A DNA stretch of 60,991 nucleotides from Candidatus Tokpelaia sp. JSC189 (GCA_003331045.1 QENA01000003.1:1-60991); one strand, 5' to 3'. Positions 1 to 9,669 are shown, counted from the stretch's first letter. Notes: generated by a model from the letters alone, not told the origin. Numbers and translations are program-made.

Positions 1-190
1 CAGACACCTGTGATTATTAGAAATTGTATGCATTTTCCCTTCCGCGACAAACTGCAGAATTATTTTGACAGGATATGCAGGAAACGCGCCGGTTAGATTC
101 CTTATCTCTCTTGAAAAAACCTATCCTAACATCTTAAGATAATGAATAAAGATGAGATGCATTAGAAAAATGCCTTCAGATAACAGAAAT

Positions 191-200
191 ATAGAAGCTA
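191..200. repeat. Run of ten C residues
   Basis: An uninterrupted tract of ten C lies in the AT-rich noncoding DNA about 60 bases beyond the 3' end of cca. Homopolymers this long slip during replication and also cause sequencing errors. It is not inside a recognisable gene, so there is no direct evidence for phase variation. Confidence 0.6.
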
Positions 201-261
201 TCCCCCCCCCCTAATCGCTGCTGCCAGCAGTACGCTAGCCATAAGGCCAAAGTCTTTTAGG

Positions 262-1530
262 CTATCTATCGCAGGAGGCTTTTTTTCTGACAAAAGAAAG
301 CAAGGCTGCCTTATCCTGCTGAAAACCGAAAGCAATCCATAAGTTTTTCAGTTCAGCCATTATGCTGCCGATTTCTGGCCCCTGATTGAAGCCAAGTGCC
401 AGAAGATCCTGACCATTGACCGGGAAAACCGGTATTTTCCAGTTTCGAGTAATGAAGTCAAGCCGTGTATAATGATCCACTGCAAACAGGGCATTTCCAT
501 CATCTGCAATGCGAGCACGCATACCTGCAAAAGTGAGTTGCAGCCTATCAAGAACTGGCTGACGTCCTTCCCGATAAATATGCTCCTTCAATTTCTGATC
601 GGGCATATCGCCTTGTATGGGGCTTGCCATAGCCCACTGGACAAGACGATTTTTCTCCGCATTGGAAAACCGTAAACGCCTGCTCATTGCTTTCATCCGC
701 ACAACATCAGGCAACACAATACTTTGAAGCCGCAGCATAGGATCAATCTTCCAAGACAATGTCTTTTCCGTATCAACCAAGGCATTAATAGAATCAATAC
801 CCCATTTTTCCATTTCAGGAAGCACGACTGTCAAAACTCTGCTCTGGTGCATCCACATCAGGCTGCGCACAGGGTCAGGCGCACAAAATAACTTTTTCAG
901 CTCGCTCCAGACACGTTCAGCTGAAAGACCGTGCAGCCCTTCCTTAAGGCGAGCTGATGCCTTAAGCGCCTCTGGATCAGGGTATCCCACACCGATCCAT
1001 GCAAAAAGACGGAAAAACCTCAGAATTCGCAGATAATCCTCACGAATACGGTCTTCTGCATTGCCGATAAAACGCAAAATCCGTTTTTCAATATCCTTCA
1101 AACCACCGACATCATCATAAATTCTGCCATTTCTGTCAGCATAAAGGGCATTGATTGTAAAATCGCGCCGCTCGGCATCGACTTTCCAATCGCGCCTGAA
1201 GCAGACTTTTGCATAGCGGCCATCTGTTTCCATATCTGCTCGCAAGGTTGTAACCTCATAGGATTGCCCCCTGGCAATCACTGTCACTGTACCAAAATTA
1301 ACTCCTGTAAGAACAACCTGAAATCCAAGCTTTTTTGCCCGCTTTGCTGTTTCTTGCGGAAAGGTCGTAGTTGCAATATCAATATCACTTACAGATTCCC
1401 CAAGCAATGTATTGCGCACGGCACCGCCAACGACACGGGCCTCTTCCCCTCCTTGACTGCAGGCTTCAAGTAAAGCCTGCAGATTACTGTCAAACAGCCA
1501 AGGTGCTTCTTGCGGTAAAAAATGTTTCAA
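262..1530 (-). CDS. cca: CCA tRNA nucleotidyltransferase / polyA polymerase family
   Basis: This 422-residue protein adds or repairs the 3' CCA end of tRNAs in the cytoplasm. Visible hallmarks are the nucleotidyltransferase head motif GGAVRN at residues 35-40, the metal-binding SDIDIAT at 48-54, and the RRDFTINALY motif in the central domain. The RIREDYLRILRFFRL segment matches the polyA-polymerase RNA-binding region. Length is normal for the alphaproteobacterial family. The ATG start gives the expected short N-terminus before the first motif. The gene stands alone, with long noncoding DNA on both sides. It matters functionally here because the tmRNA in this window has CCT rather than a full CCA in its gene and would need CCA addition. 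Confidence 0.93.
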   Translation of the reverse strand: MKHFLPQEAPWLFDSNLQALLEACSQGGEEARVVGGAVRNTLLGESVSDIDIATTTFPQETAKRAKKLGFQVVLTGVNFGTVTVIARGQSYEVTTLRADMETDGRYAKVCFRRDWKVDAERRDFTINALYADRNGRIYDDVGGLKDIEKRILRFIGNAEDRIREDYLRILRFFRLFAWIGVGYPDPEALKASARLKEGLHGLSAERVWSELKKLFCAPDPVRSLMWMHQSRVLTVVLPEMEKWGIDSINALVDTEKTLSWKIDPMLRLQSIVLPDVVRMKAMSRRLRFSNAEKNRLVQWAMASPIQGDMPDQKLKEHIYREGRQPVLDRLQLTFAGMRARIADDGNALFAVDHYTRLDFITRNWKIPVFPVNGQDLLALGFNQGPEIGSIMAELKNLWIAFGFQQDKAALLSFVRKKASCDR

Positions 1531-2424
1531 TTCATATAATCTTTCATAAACTAATGCGGATTATACCAGTCGGTGCCCTATATGAAATTCCCTTAATAGC
1601 CAACTACATAAAATGACCGCTTTCAGCCATTATACGATACTAGTATAATAAACCGGTATCGTTTCCTTTTTCAGGTAATATCCAATTTCATAATCCAGAA
1701 GATGGCAGGGAATTTATCGCAGAATAAGCACAAAACTATCGCAATGATTACCAGAAGTTTTATGAAGCTACTCGCAATATGCTTGCCTCAATCTGCCAAT
1801 ATTATATGGTTAAAGCTTTATTCTCAGCATAACAAACCGGCCATTAAATGAAACGGTACATTATCTCAAGCGGCTTGGCGTTGCAGCGCTTACCATTAAT
1901 AATGGCTGGATTTCTGTAACTGACTGGAAAACGGACATACATTAGAGTGTGCTTATTGATGAAATACAAAATAATAATATGCCAGTTTATATCATTGCCG
2001 CTGCAGCAAAAGAAATCGATGCCCCGACGAGCCAACTAAAACCGAGTCTGCTTCCCATCCTGCTCCTATTCTGCCTTGCTCACCTTGCGGCTATTGTTAC
2101 ATAGGAGGGTATAGAAAGGGGCGAGGAGCGCAAAAACAATGCAATCTAGAAATAGAAGTTGCCCCAATAAGTGCGGTCATACCCGAACGGCACCTGTCAA
2201 TGCAAAATCCCTAACAATATTTCCCATAGGCCGTCGCAGTGCCGTACCGATCAGTCTAAACTTGCGTTTCAACCTTCGTCAAGGAAAGCAGTAGTTCATA
2301 TGGCAAAATAGGGTGTGATTCCATAAAACAGAGAGAGGAGCATTAGTAAAATTGCTACTGTAAAAGCGCCAACAATAAAAAACAAAATAACGGCACAGTT
2401 ATCATAAAAGCGAATCCCGTTATT
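1531..2424. other. Noncoding gap between cca and eipA
   Basis: No intact gene is visible. One stretch on the plus strand, about 1842-2104, reads as a protein-like sequence (a segment like VHYLKRLGVAALTINNGW, later a hydrophobic PILLLFCLAHLAAIVT) interrupted by a stop near 1947. This looks like a dead gene, but I do not recognise the family. Confidence 0.4.
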
Positions 2425-3018
2425 TCAAAATGGATTCCACGTTGGTTTTGAGGTCAGTTTTAGATATCCTACATTAATGCCAAACCTTGCACCAACACCA
2501 GTACGAATAGGTACAAATAAGATATTACCACGCTTGAGGATATGAAGTCCTATACCGGCAATAAAATAAGCAGAGCCAGAGATACCGCCATAGCGCCCCC
2601 CAATATTATCAACATTATCCAGATGGTAGATAAGGGCCATGACGCGCGACCCTTGACCCCCGAAATCCCAACCAATCGAAGGCCCCTGCCAGAATATCTT
2701 ATGGACACCGACATTTTTGGTATAGAGTACTCCCTCACCGTAAGTCAGACCCCCAAAAAAGGCACCCGATCCTTCCTCCCCAAGAAGATAACCATTGGGC
2801 AGGCTGTATTTTTGGAAAATTTTCTCAATGGCAGTTGCAAGACCACCTGATGTTTCTCCAAAAAAATGATGCCCTGAATCAATAATTTCCTGGACAGTAT
2901 ATTGATCATCTGGAAATTGAGGTTGGGCTATTACTTCAAATGAAAATAACAGACCAAACAAAGAATAGAGAAAAAAAACAGATATTATTTGTATAAGAGA
3001 CCGGTTCAGAAATAACAT
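2425..3018 (-). CDS. eipA: EipA-type envelope protein, DUF1134
   Basis: This 197-residue exported protein matches the DUF1134 family, whose Brucella member EipA is a periplasmic protein needed for envelope integrity. An N-terminal hydrophobic segment (about residues 8-28) ending near VIAQ is a Sec signal peptide. The mature part holds the glycine-rich beta core typical of the family (SGGLATAIEKIFQKYSLPNGYLLGEEGSGAFFGGLTYGEG, then GPSIGWDFGGQGSRVM). A good ribosome site (GAGGTG) lies just upstream of the ATG, which settles the start. The gene is divergent from chpT. From memory, Brucella also carries eipA beside chpT and ctrA, which supports the call. The molecular activity of the family is not known. 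Confidence 0.88.
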   Translation of the reverse strand: MLFLNRSLIQIISVFFLYSLFGLLFSFEVIAQPQFPDDQYTVQEIIDSGHHFFGETSGGLATAIEKIFQKYSLPNGYLLGEEGSGAFFGGLTYGEGVLYTKNVGVHKIFWQGPSIGWDFGGQGSRVMALIYHLDNVDNIGGRYGGISGSAYFIAGIGLHILKRGNILFVPIRTGVGARFGINVGYLKLTSKPTWNPF

Positions 3019-3319
3019 AAGATTTCACCTCAGTTTTTATACAACTCAGACGATAATAGGTCAAAATGCCTGAATCTACTACGACTTAAATTATAAAACT
3101 GTTCAAATTCTTAAACAAAATAAAAAAAGCCAATTTATCCTGATTGATATGTTAAGATAGCTTGTTTTTTTACGGCAGAAAAATACTATTTCTGATAACC
3201 TTGACATAACCATTTGAAATAGGTCTATAAGCTTACTCTGCCAGAGTAGAATCTCATTAAATATTAATATTTGTCATGAAATGATACAGAGTGTATTTTA
3301 AAATTGGAGTTCCTCTTTA
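3019..3319. promoter_or_regulatory. Divergent promoter region between eipA and chpT
   Basis: This 301-base AT-rich spacer must hold promoters for both eipA (minus) and chpT (plus). On the plus strand TTGACA at 3202-3207 is a good -35, followed by TATAAG or TCTATA at 17-19 bases. The spacing is loose, so this is only a candidate chpT promoter. No coding potential is seen. Confidence 0.4.
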
Positions 3320-3949
3320 ATGCCTCTTGCTGTTTCGCTTTCTGCCATGGATCTTGGCGCGCTGTTGTGTAGCCGTATCTGTCATGATCTTATCTCTCCC
3401 CTAGGAGCCATAAATAATGCCATGGAACTTTATGATGAAGGCGGAGCGAAGGAGGACGCCTTGCAGCTTATTCGAATATCAGGCACAAGTGCCTCCAACC
3501 GGCTGCAATTCATGCGTATTGCCTTTGGGGCAGCCAGCTCAGAAAATACCGAAATCGATACTGGCGATGCAGAAAATGTCACACAAAAATACATGGATAC
3601 TGAAAAAGCAGATCTTTCATGGAATGGACCACGCCTGCTTCTTCCAAAAAACGAAGTTAAACTGCTGCTTAACCTGATTTTGCTTGCTAATGCCTCTATT
3701 CCGCGCGGTGGAAATATCGATCTGACACTGCAACAGGGAAGCCGACATCCCAGTTTCAGGATTGTCTGCACCGGTAAAATGCCGCATGTCCCGTCGAGAT
3801 TTATGGAACTATATGGCGGGAAAATCCCTGCAGAGCCAATTGGTGTGCACAGTATTCAGTTCTATTATACGCTCCTGCTCGCAAAAATAACCGAAATATC
3901 GGTGCATCTCACTGTGACGGAACACCAGATTATTTTTTCTGCCAAGTAA
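3320..3949 (+). CDS. chpT: Histidine phosphotransferase ChpT
   Basis: This 209-residue cytoplasmic protein is the phosphotransferase that passes phosphate from the hybrid kinase CckA to CtrA (and CpdR) in alphaproteobacteria. The phosphoacceptor helix is visible at about residues 15-38 (SRICHDLISPLGAINNAMEL, His in the CHDL motif). The C-terminal part resembles a degenerate kinase ATPase fold without ATP-binding boxes, as in the family. GGAG lies about 9 bases upstream of the ATG. The gene converges on ctrA, its phosphorylation target, with about 100 bases between the two stop codons. cckA is not in this window. Confidence 0.9.
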   Translation: MPLAVSLSAMDLGALLCSRICHDLISPLGAINNAMELYDEGGAKEDALQLIRISGTSASNRLQFMRIAFGAASSENTEIDTGDAENVTQKYMDTEKADLSWNGPRLLLPKNEVKLLLNLILLANASIPRGGNIDLTLQQGSRHPSFRIVCTGKMPHVPSRFMELYGGKIPAEPIGVHSIQFYYTLLLAKITEISVHLTVTEHQIIFSAK

Positions 3950-4049
3950 AATATCTAGAGAGTGAAACAAAAGCTCCAGGTTCAATGAAGCTGATTTCAT
4001 CAGGGGTGACGACCTGATCTCAACATTAAAATCTGCAATTTTATGGCTT

Positions 4050-4751
4050 TTATGCTGTTTCCTGCATAATCTCACCAACTGGCTCACGTAGGACATAACC
4101 ACGGCCCCATACGGTTTCAATATAATTCTGACCATCGGAAATAGCATCAAGTTTTTTGCGTAACTTACAGATAAAAACATCAATAATCTTGAGCTCAGGT
4201 TCATCCATACCACCATAAAGGTGATTAAGGAACATCTCCTTGGTCAGGGTTGTACCCTTACGCAAGGATAAAAGCTCAAGCATCTGATATTCCTTACCGG
4301 TCAAATGAACCGGATGACCAGCAATTTCAACAGTCTTGGCATCAAGATTAACCAGAAGATCACCTGTCACGATAATTGACTGGGCATGCCCTTTCGAACG
4401 GCGTACAATAGCATGAATACGTGCAAGCAACTCATCTTTATGAAAAGGCTTTGTCACATAATCATCGGCACCGAAGCCTAACCCGCGCACTTTGTCTTCA
4501 GTTTCGCCCATGCCAGAAAGAATAAGAATTGGAGTCTTTATCTTCAAAAGACGCAGCGTACGCAATACCTCATAACCGGACATATCTGGAAGATTCAGAT
4601 CAAGCAAAATGATATCATAATCATACAGTTTACCAAGATCAATACCTTCTTCACCAAAATTTGTTGTATAAACATTAAAATTTTCTAACTTCAGCATCAG
4701 TTCTATACTCTGTGCCGTCGCGTTGTCATCTTCAATCAGCAGTATACGCAT
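4050..4751 (-). CDS. ctrA: Cell-cycle response regulator CtrA
   Basis: CtrA is the essential OmpR-class response regulator that controls replication, division and polar development in alphaproteobacteria. The 233-residue protein has a receiver domain (1-120) with the acidic pair Asp8/Asp9, the phosphoacceptor Asp51 ([15 protein letters not shown]) and conserved Lys in DDYVTKPF. The C-terminal winged-helix DNA-binding domain (about 130-225) includes [17 protein letters not shown] and [11 protein letters not shown]. The start follows AAGGGA at good spacing. An 830-base AT-rich region lies upstream and holds a GATTC (GANTC, CcrM-type) site at 4992-4996. The C-terminus ends in ETA rather than the double Ala of the Caulobacter protein. 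Confidence 0.97.
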   Translation of the reverse strand: MRILLIEDDNATAQSIELMLKLENFNVYTTNFGEEGIDLGKLYDYDIILLDLNLPDMSGYEVLRTLRLLKIKTPILILSGMGETEDKVRGLGFGADDYVTKPFHKDELLARIHAIVRRSKGHAQSIIVTGDLLVNLDAKTVEIAGHPVHLTGKEYQMLELLSLRKGTTLTKEMFLNHLYGGMDEPELKIIDVFICKLRKKLDAISDGQNYIETVWGRGYVLREPVGEIMQETA

Positions 4752-5585
4752 TTCATATTCCCTTTCCGCTACCCGAAATCGGGGTATATCCTTGATGGGT
4801 CAAGCTGCAGGCAGACCGTTAAAAAATAACCATTAAAAACAATCTTTTGAACAGAAAAAGCTCATCAGTTTGGCAGCACTCGGAACAGTCATTGCGCGTT
4901 TTCTTAAGATTGCATAAAAATGGTTAACAAATGGTATTTCTCTTTAGCAATAGGATTTTTTAAATATAGAGCAGACTACTTTTGATACTCAGATTCTGAT
5001 CTAACACCGGAATGCTATCAAAGCTATTGACAATTTCGTTATAAATTAAAGCTTAGCTTTGAATTTTTTAGTCATTGCTATTTTTGAATTTATAAAGATT
5101 ATTTTCAGATAATTAATTAACACAGTTTTGGTTGAGTTAGACTTGTATTTATTCTTGCTAGCTGATTGGACCAATTACTGAAATTCATTTATAAGTCTCC
5201 GCATATTTTTCATGTACTTCCGGAACAAAGCATTTTAATGAGAAAAGAAATTTGTTTTACGGACCAACCGGCTAGTTAATATCTCTAGTCTGAAAGGAAA
5301 ACTAATCTTTTCTCTTTACTGCTGCAGTAGACAAAAATATCATACAGAAGTTACGGGTAAATTATTTACCGAGCTTTAAACTTCCTTCGCCTATACTCAT
5401 CAACGTTCAATTAGGAATCAACCTGTTTTCACTTCATTATGGCGGACAGGAAATTAAAAACAACTAAAGGCAGAGGATGAGGAGAATCCGGTTACAAAGC
5501 GGCGAGCAGAATGCATTTTCAAGTTCTATAGTGCACTTTAATCTGGCCGTTCAGCCAGAAACAGTTGAGGAAGATAATGAGAGTT
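4752..5585. promoter_or_regulatory. Long AT-rich control region upstream of ctrA and the fliJ-like gene
   Basis: No gene is supported in these 830 bases between two divergently transcribed genes. It contains GANTC motifs (for example 4992-4996 and near 5416), many TTAA half-sites that could bind CtrA but are also expected by chance in such AT-rich DNA, and a perfect 15-base palindrome at 5356-5370. The length suggests several promoters for ctrA, as in other alphaproteobacteria, but I could not fix a promoter with confidence. Confidence 0.45.
5356..5370. promoter_or_regulatory. Perfect 15-base palindrome, possible operator
   Basis: GGTAAAT and ATTTACC flank a single central T, a dyad of the size of a dimeric regulator site, about 215 bases before the fliJ-like start. 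No T-run follows, so it is not an obvious terminator. The regulator is unknown. Confidence 0.35.
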
Positions 5586-5939
5586 ATGAAGTCGCAGACA
5601 AGTTTTGTCAGATTGAAAATATTTCAGCTTCGCGAAAAACGCCGCCATGTTTTACAATTGGAAAACATGCTCTCGGAATTTGAGCATATGGCTGACGAGC
5701 TTGAAACGCAAATTACAACGGAAGAGAAAAAAACCGGCATTACTGATGTCGAACATTTTGCCTATCCGGTCCTTGCAAAGACAGCTCGCCAGCGACGAGA
5801 AAATTTGCTGAGTTCCGTGCATAATCTTCAAAAGCAAAAAAATGCTGCCGAACTCAGTATACAACAGATACAAACCGAGCTCGAGCGCGCCCAAGCACTG
5901 AAGCAGCGTGAAGAACAGGTATTTTATAAGACAGCATAA
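5586..5939 (+). CDS. fliJ: FliJ-like coiled-coil protein
   Basis: This 117-residue, charged, almost wholly helical protein matches the FliJ-like protein that lies beside ctrA in many Hyphomicrobiales. The start MKSQTSFVRLKIFQLREKRR fits the family, and two more helices follow (LENMLSEFEHMADELETQITTEE and ENLLSSVHNLQKQKNAAELSIQQIQTELERAQAL). I chose the ATG at 5586; an ATG at 5577 and a TTG at 5565 are also in frame. FliJ is normally a soluble chaperone and stalk-like part of flagellar export. No other flagellar gene is in the window, so whether it still serves a flagellum is unknown. Confidence 0.7.
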   Translation: MKSQTSFVRLKIFQLREKRRHVLQLENMLSEFEHMADELETQITTEEKKTGITDVEHFAYPVLAKTARQRRENLLSSVHNLQKQKNAAELSIQQIQTELERAQALKQREEQVFYKTA

Positions 5940-6357
5940 CATTTGTGCAGCGCCGCGCCATAATTTGGTAGATATTTTGCATTGGTCTAGTTCTGGTGCC
6001 CGTTAGCTAATAAACAGATTGCAAGAAAATAGCGAGAATCTCAATTTAAAACCTGTTTCTTGATCTATCGAAATTGACTTTATTTCCTGTACTCTCACGG
6101 TTAAGCGTACGTAAGATTCGATATTATGTACTGTGCAAGATCGGAAGGGCATATAAGAAGCAATTTGGTTTTAGCAATTGGAGTAACAGTGCTAATACAG
6201 GCAACATAATCAGTTACCTGTTTACATTAGCGGCTAAAAGATCAAAATAAAATAATATTCATAAAAACTACCGAACCGTTTATGGAATAAACGGTTCGTC
6301 AATTTGTATTAATGCCATTAAATAATGAAAATCGCTTTCCTGCTTTTTGCAGCCAAT
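5940..6357. other. Intergenic DNA between fliJ-like and sciP
   Basis: These are about 415 AT-rich bases between two convergent genes. I see no coding stretch, clear terminator or repeat. Confidence 0.5.
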
Positions 6358-6633
6358 TTAATGGCGGTACTGCTGAATACGTGTTATTCGCAATCCAGCC
6401 AACCCATGTTCGTCAATTAATAATTGCCACGATAAAAATTCTTCAATAGTTAATGCATAACGACAGCATGCATCTTCCAGACTCAGCAACCCACCTCTGA
6501 CTGCTGCTACGACCTCTGCTTTACGGCGGATAACCCAACGCCTTGTATTGGAAGGCGGTAGATCAATTATGGTCAAGGGACTTCCATCCGGACCTATGAC
6601 ATATTTCACACGTGATCTTACAAGACCGGTCAT
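6358..6633 (-). CDS. sciP: SciP, CtrA inhibitory protein (DUF1153)
   Basis: The 91-residue protein matches SciP, a small helix-turn-helix protein that binds CtrA and blocks activation of CtrA-dependent promoters. Family signatures are VKYVIGPDGSPLTIIDLPP at about residues 9-27, RRWVIRRKAEVVAAVRGGLLSLEDAC at 31-56 and the closing FLSWQ...GLAGLRITR. The size is exactly that of the family. Its position near ctrA, chpT and a FliJ-like gene matches other Hyphomicrobiales and places the activator, its phosphodonor and its inhibitor together. Confidence 0.94.
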   Translation of the reverse strand: MTGLVRSRVKYVIGPDGSPLTIIDLPPSNTRRWVIRRKAEVVAAVRGGLLSLEDACCRYALTIEEFLSWQLLIDEHGLAGLRITRIQQYRH

Positions 6634-7010
6634 TGTATATTCTGCTCTACTTCAAGGATCCAATCATAAGCCTTAACTCTAAGGATTGAACTTTAAGAAT
6701 TACCTAAACCGGCTAAACCCCCAACTTAACATAAGTATACATGAAAAGATAAAATAGTATAATTATATCAATATATTAATTATTTTTTTCAAAAAAATAA
6801 CCTTAAAGCTTGATAGATATTTTAATTTTCTCACAAAGATTATAGAACGAATAGAAAGCACATACATATGTTGTCACTTAAATTATAGCGCAAAAAGCCT
6901 ACCTATAAGGCCAAATTCAGGTATAGATTATAATGGAAAAGAAGCTTTTCACTGCAAGATATTCTGTATCACACCAATTATATATGCCTAGTTTCTGAAA
7001 GGTAGCATTC
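6634..7010. promoter_or_regulatory. Divergent region between sciP and mnmA
   Basis: This AT-rich spacer of 377 bases carries the start regions of sciP (minus) and mnmA (plus). A 14-base palindrome, CCTTAACTCTAAGG, lies at about 6675 upstream of sciP and includes a TTAAC that resembles a CtrA half-site. I cannot assign it further. Confidence 0.35.
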
Positions 7011-8213
7011 ATGTCCTTAAACAGCCTTGATCTTCCCGGCAGGCCAAAAGATACACGGGTAGTCGTTGCTATGTCCGGCGGTGTTGATTCTTCGGTTGTT
7101 GCGGGTCTACTCAAACAGGAAGGCTACGATGTTATTGGCGTAACGTTACAGCTTTATGACTATGGAGCGGCAATACACCGGGCAGGATCATGTTGTGCGG
7201 GGCAAGATATCGAAGATGCGCGGCGCGTTTGTGAAACGCTCGATATTCCGCATTATGTACTTGATTACGAAGCACGTTTCCGTGAGGCAGTCATTAATCC
7301 TTTTGTAGAAAGCTACGCTCACGGAGAAACACCGATTCCATGTGTTGCCTGCAATCAGAACATAAAATTTTCCGATCTCCTAGAAACAGCACGTGAACTT
7401 AAGGCTGATGCTCTTGCAACAGGCCACTATATCCGCAGTGCAGCCAATGGCACGCACAGAGCCCTTTACAGGCCCATTGACGCAGACAGGGATCAAAGCT
7501 ACTTTTTGTTTACAACAACACAGGAGCAGATTGATTATCTACGTTTTCCGCTAGGCAACCTTCCTAAGGCCCAAGTGCGCAAGCTTGCTGAGGCAATGGG
7601 GCTATCTGTCGCGCAAAAGCGTGATAGTCAGGATATCTGCTTTATTCCGCAAAGGCATTATTCCGATATTATAACACGCCTAAAGCCAGAGGCAGCTAAT
7701 CCCGGACATATTGTACATATTGACGGGCGTGTACTTGGCAGCCACAGTGGTATATTGAAATTTACTGTAGGCCAGCGCCGTGGCATAGGTATTGCAACAG
7801 GAGATGCTCTTTATGTTATTCATCTCGATGCGAAGAATGCTAGAGTCATTGTTGGCCCGCGCGACGCGCTGCAAACATACAAGATCTATTTGCGTGATGT
7901 GAACTGGCTTGGCGATGAAGATATAACTATTTTTTCCCGTCACAGCATAAAAATTGCTGCCAAGGTCCGCTCAACACGCCCTGCATGCACGGCTATTTTG
8001 TATCATGATGGCACAGGATTCTGGGTAGAGCTTCCAGATGGAGAAAGCGGTGTTGCTCCAGGACAGGCTTGTGTCCTTTATTCGAGCAAAAGCGATGATG
8101 CACGCACCCTAGGCGGTGGTTTTATTACCCGTTCAGAACGTGCACCTAGTTCTGAAGCCATGCTGAACCGTCTGCTCGCGCAGACCGAAACAGAAGACGC
8201 TATAAAAAACTAA
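7011..8213 (+). CDS. mnmA: tRNA-specific 2-thiouridylase MnmA
   Basis: MnmA puts the 2-thio group on U34 of Lys, Glu and Gln tRNAs, using ATP and sulfur relayed from a cysteine desulfurase. The 400-residue protein has the PP-loop [15 protein letters not shown] (about residues 24-38), the first catalytic Cys region [11 protein letters not shown], the DSQDICFIP segment, and a C-terminal beta domain that includes [10 protein letters not shown] purine-rich GAAAGG lies upstream of the ATG. The gene is monocistronic; the DNA downstream is a decayed TrmH-type gene. It is an indispensable translation gene and the length is normal. Confidence 0.95.
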   Translation: MSLNSLDLPGRPKDTRVVVAMSGGVDSSVVAGLLKQEGYDVIGVTLQLYDYGAAIHRAGSCCAGQDIEDARRVCETLDIPHYVLDYEARFREAVINPFVESYAHGETPIPCVACNQNIKFSDLLETARELKADALATGHYIRSAANGTHRALYRPIDADRDQSYFLFTTTQEQIDYLRFPLGNLPKAQVRKLAEAMGLSVAQKRDSQDICFIPQRHYSDIITRLKPEAANPGHIVHIDGRVLGSHSGILKFTVGQRRGIGIATGDALYVIHLDAKNARVIVGPRDALQTYKIYLRDVNWLGDEDITIFSRHSIKIAAKVRSTRPACTAILYHDGTGFWVELPDGESGVAPGQACVLYSSKSDDARTLGGGFITRSERAPSSEAMLNRLLAQTETEDAIKN

Positions 8214-8261
8214 AAGCGCATACAGCCCCAACTGTCCAGCTTTTCAAAAAAACTTGCTAAA

Positions 8262-8520
8262 CGTCTATAGTCGGTAATACGGACAAGGATAATATATCTA
8301 ATGTTGTTGCCATACTTAGGTTCTCAAAATCCGGCGCAATAGAAATGCGGAGTGTTTGCAACTATTTAAGAACAGCTTGAGAAAATCCCTCTTCCTCATT
8401 GCCAAACAGCAAGGTAAGCGGGCGCAATTTTTGACCTTTTCCAGAACCAGCAGAGGAGATGCACTGAAGGTAAGCATGATAAACCCATGGCTGCCAAATT
8501 TCCAGAAGATCCATAATGTC
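8262..8520 (-). pseudogene. Relic of a TrmH/SpoU-family RNA 2'-O-methyltransferase
   Basis: On the minus strand, downstream of an ATG at 8514 with an excellent ribosome site (AAGGAGGAGAC), a frameshifted reading gives LTLLFGNEEEGFSQAVLK, then an in-frame TAG, then RISIAPDFENLSMATT. The first is the GxExxG knot motif of SpoU-type methyltransferases and the second resembles the final motif (normally I-P-x-x-SLN-x-x-x-A). The N-terminal half is missing or frameshifted. The 72-codon frame running through here is a by-product and not a gene. TrmH and RlmB types cannot be separated from this remnant. Confidence 0.65.
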
Positions 8521-8963
8521 TCCTCCTTGTACATAAGGAACTTTCAGCGCAGTATCAGCCGAGATACAGATGCCTTGCGATAAAGCGGATCGCAGTAACT
8601 CTTATCGATGACAATCTTCTAAACAAAAGCAATACTGGCTTTCCTATCTATTCAAGAAGAGATGAAAAGCACAGGCAGAACAGTTTTACAGCCTATTGCC
8701 AGACTATTGCCAGAATCCCACAATAACATGAAAACTGGCAATACCATCCATAATCGCCTGAGAAGACCCTTTTAGGGAAGATCAAGATAAGCAACCAGCC
8801 CCAATCATTTACAACTGAAACAAAATGCACCAAAAAGCAATTGTAGTCCCATACACAATCAGGCCGTTTTTCACAAGAAGCCCTCATCAAGAATATCAAT
8901 CAACAACAGAATGCCATAAAGAAACATGGTGCAAAACTGCCTTAAACAATTGAAAAACTGATT
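8521..8963. other. Decayed DNA between the methylase relic and the ArsR gene
   Basis: No intact gene. The minus strand at about 8693-8930 gives hydrophobic segments in shifting frames (for example LFYGILLLIDILDEGFL, WMVLPVF), as expected of a dead membrane-protein gene. I do not recognise the family. Confidence 0.35.
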
Positions 8964-9287
8964 TCAGGTTCTGGCTCCTGGCTTGCGGGAAAACATGCCT
9001 TCCAAAGTTGTCAAAACCGGTGTGATCATAGGTGATGCAACAGAATAATAGATTGTTTGTGCATGCCTTCTAGTGGAAACCAGCTTCAAAGCACGCAGCT
9101 TTGCCAAATGTTGCGAAAGGGCTGACTGGCTAAGGTCAACTTTTTCGGCAAGCATACCAACTGATAACTCTTTATCAGAAAGCTCACATAAGATTTGCAA
9201 ACGCTTTTCATTAGCCATTGCCGTCAAAAGGCCACTCGCCTTTTCCGTATTCAAGACCAAATTTTTGAACGCCAGTTTACTTGTCAT
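8964..9287 (-). CDS. ArsR-family helix-turn-helix regulator
   Basis: This 107-residue protein is one winged-helix domain of the ArsR/SmtB type: dimerisation helix at about residues 14-35, then LLTAMANEKRLQILCEL, recognition helix LSQSALSQHLAKLRALKLV at about 52-70, and the wing STRRHAQTIYYSV. It lacks the ELCVCD metal site of ArsR/SmtB. It resembles the BigR/YgaV branch in sequence but keeps only the first Cys (LQILCEL), since the C-terminus has none. A metal or persulfide signal is therefore doubtful. It precedes the betaine transport genes on the same strand order but is separated from proV's end by 380 bases, so no target can be assigned. Confidence 0.85.
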   Translation of the reverse strand: MTSKLAFKNLVLNTEKASGLLTAMANEKRLQILCELSDKELSVGMLAEKVDLSQSALSQHLAKLRALKLVSTRRHAQTIYYSVASPMITPVLTTLEGMFSRKPGART

Positions 9288-9669
9288 TCAATTATCCATC
9301 ATGCCGAAAGATTACGCACACAAACATGACCACCATGCTTGTGCCAACCAATTAACTAGCCTCCAATCCAGCTTTTTAAACACATGAATTGATAATCAAG
9401 GCTATGCATAAACTATGCACCCCGCCGCTAGCCGCTCTAATTCTGGCCTCTATAAATTGCCGGAAAGCTCTTTTCCAAAATTTAACCTTGTTCCGGACCC
9501 CACAATCTAAAGACGGCCTGCTTTTATAATTATTTAACTCAACAATTGTTGTCAAACAAAGAATAATGCATAAGTTGCGCCAACACTGAAAGAAGGGCAG
9601 TAAACATATAAGAATATTAACAAAAATCTAGAAAACCAGACACCAAAAATATAAGAAAAATTTGGAAAA
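9288..9669. other. Intergenic DNA between the ArsR gene and proV
   Basis: There are 382 bases with no supported gene. It must contain the arsR-type promoter and the end of the proXWV transcript. No clear hairpin with a T-run was found. Confidence 0.4.

Noticed and set aside
191-200. Poly-C tract as a phase-variation switch
   Set aside because: It is not inside or at the promoter of any recognised gene in this window.
4752-5585. CtrA boxes (TTAA-N7-TTAA) upstream of ctrA
   Set aside because: Many TTAA occur but I found no well-spaced full site, and the DNA is so AT-rich that half-sites arise by chance.
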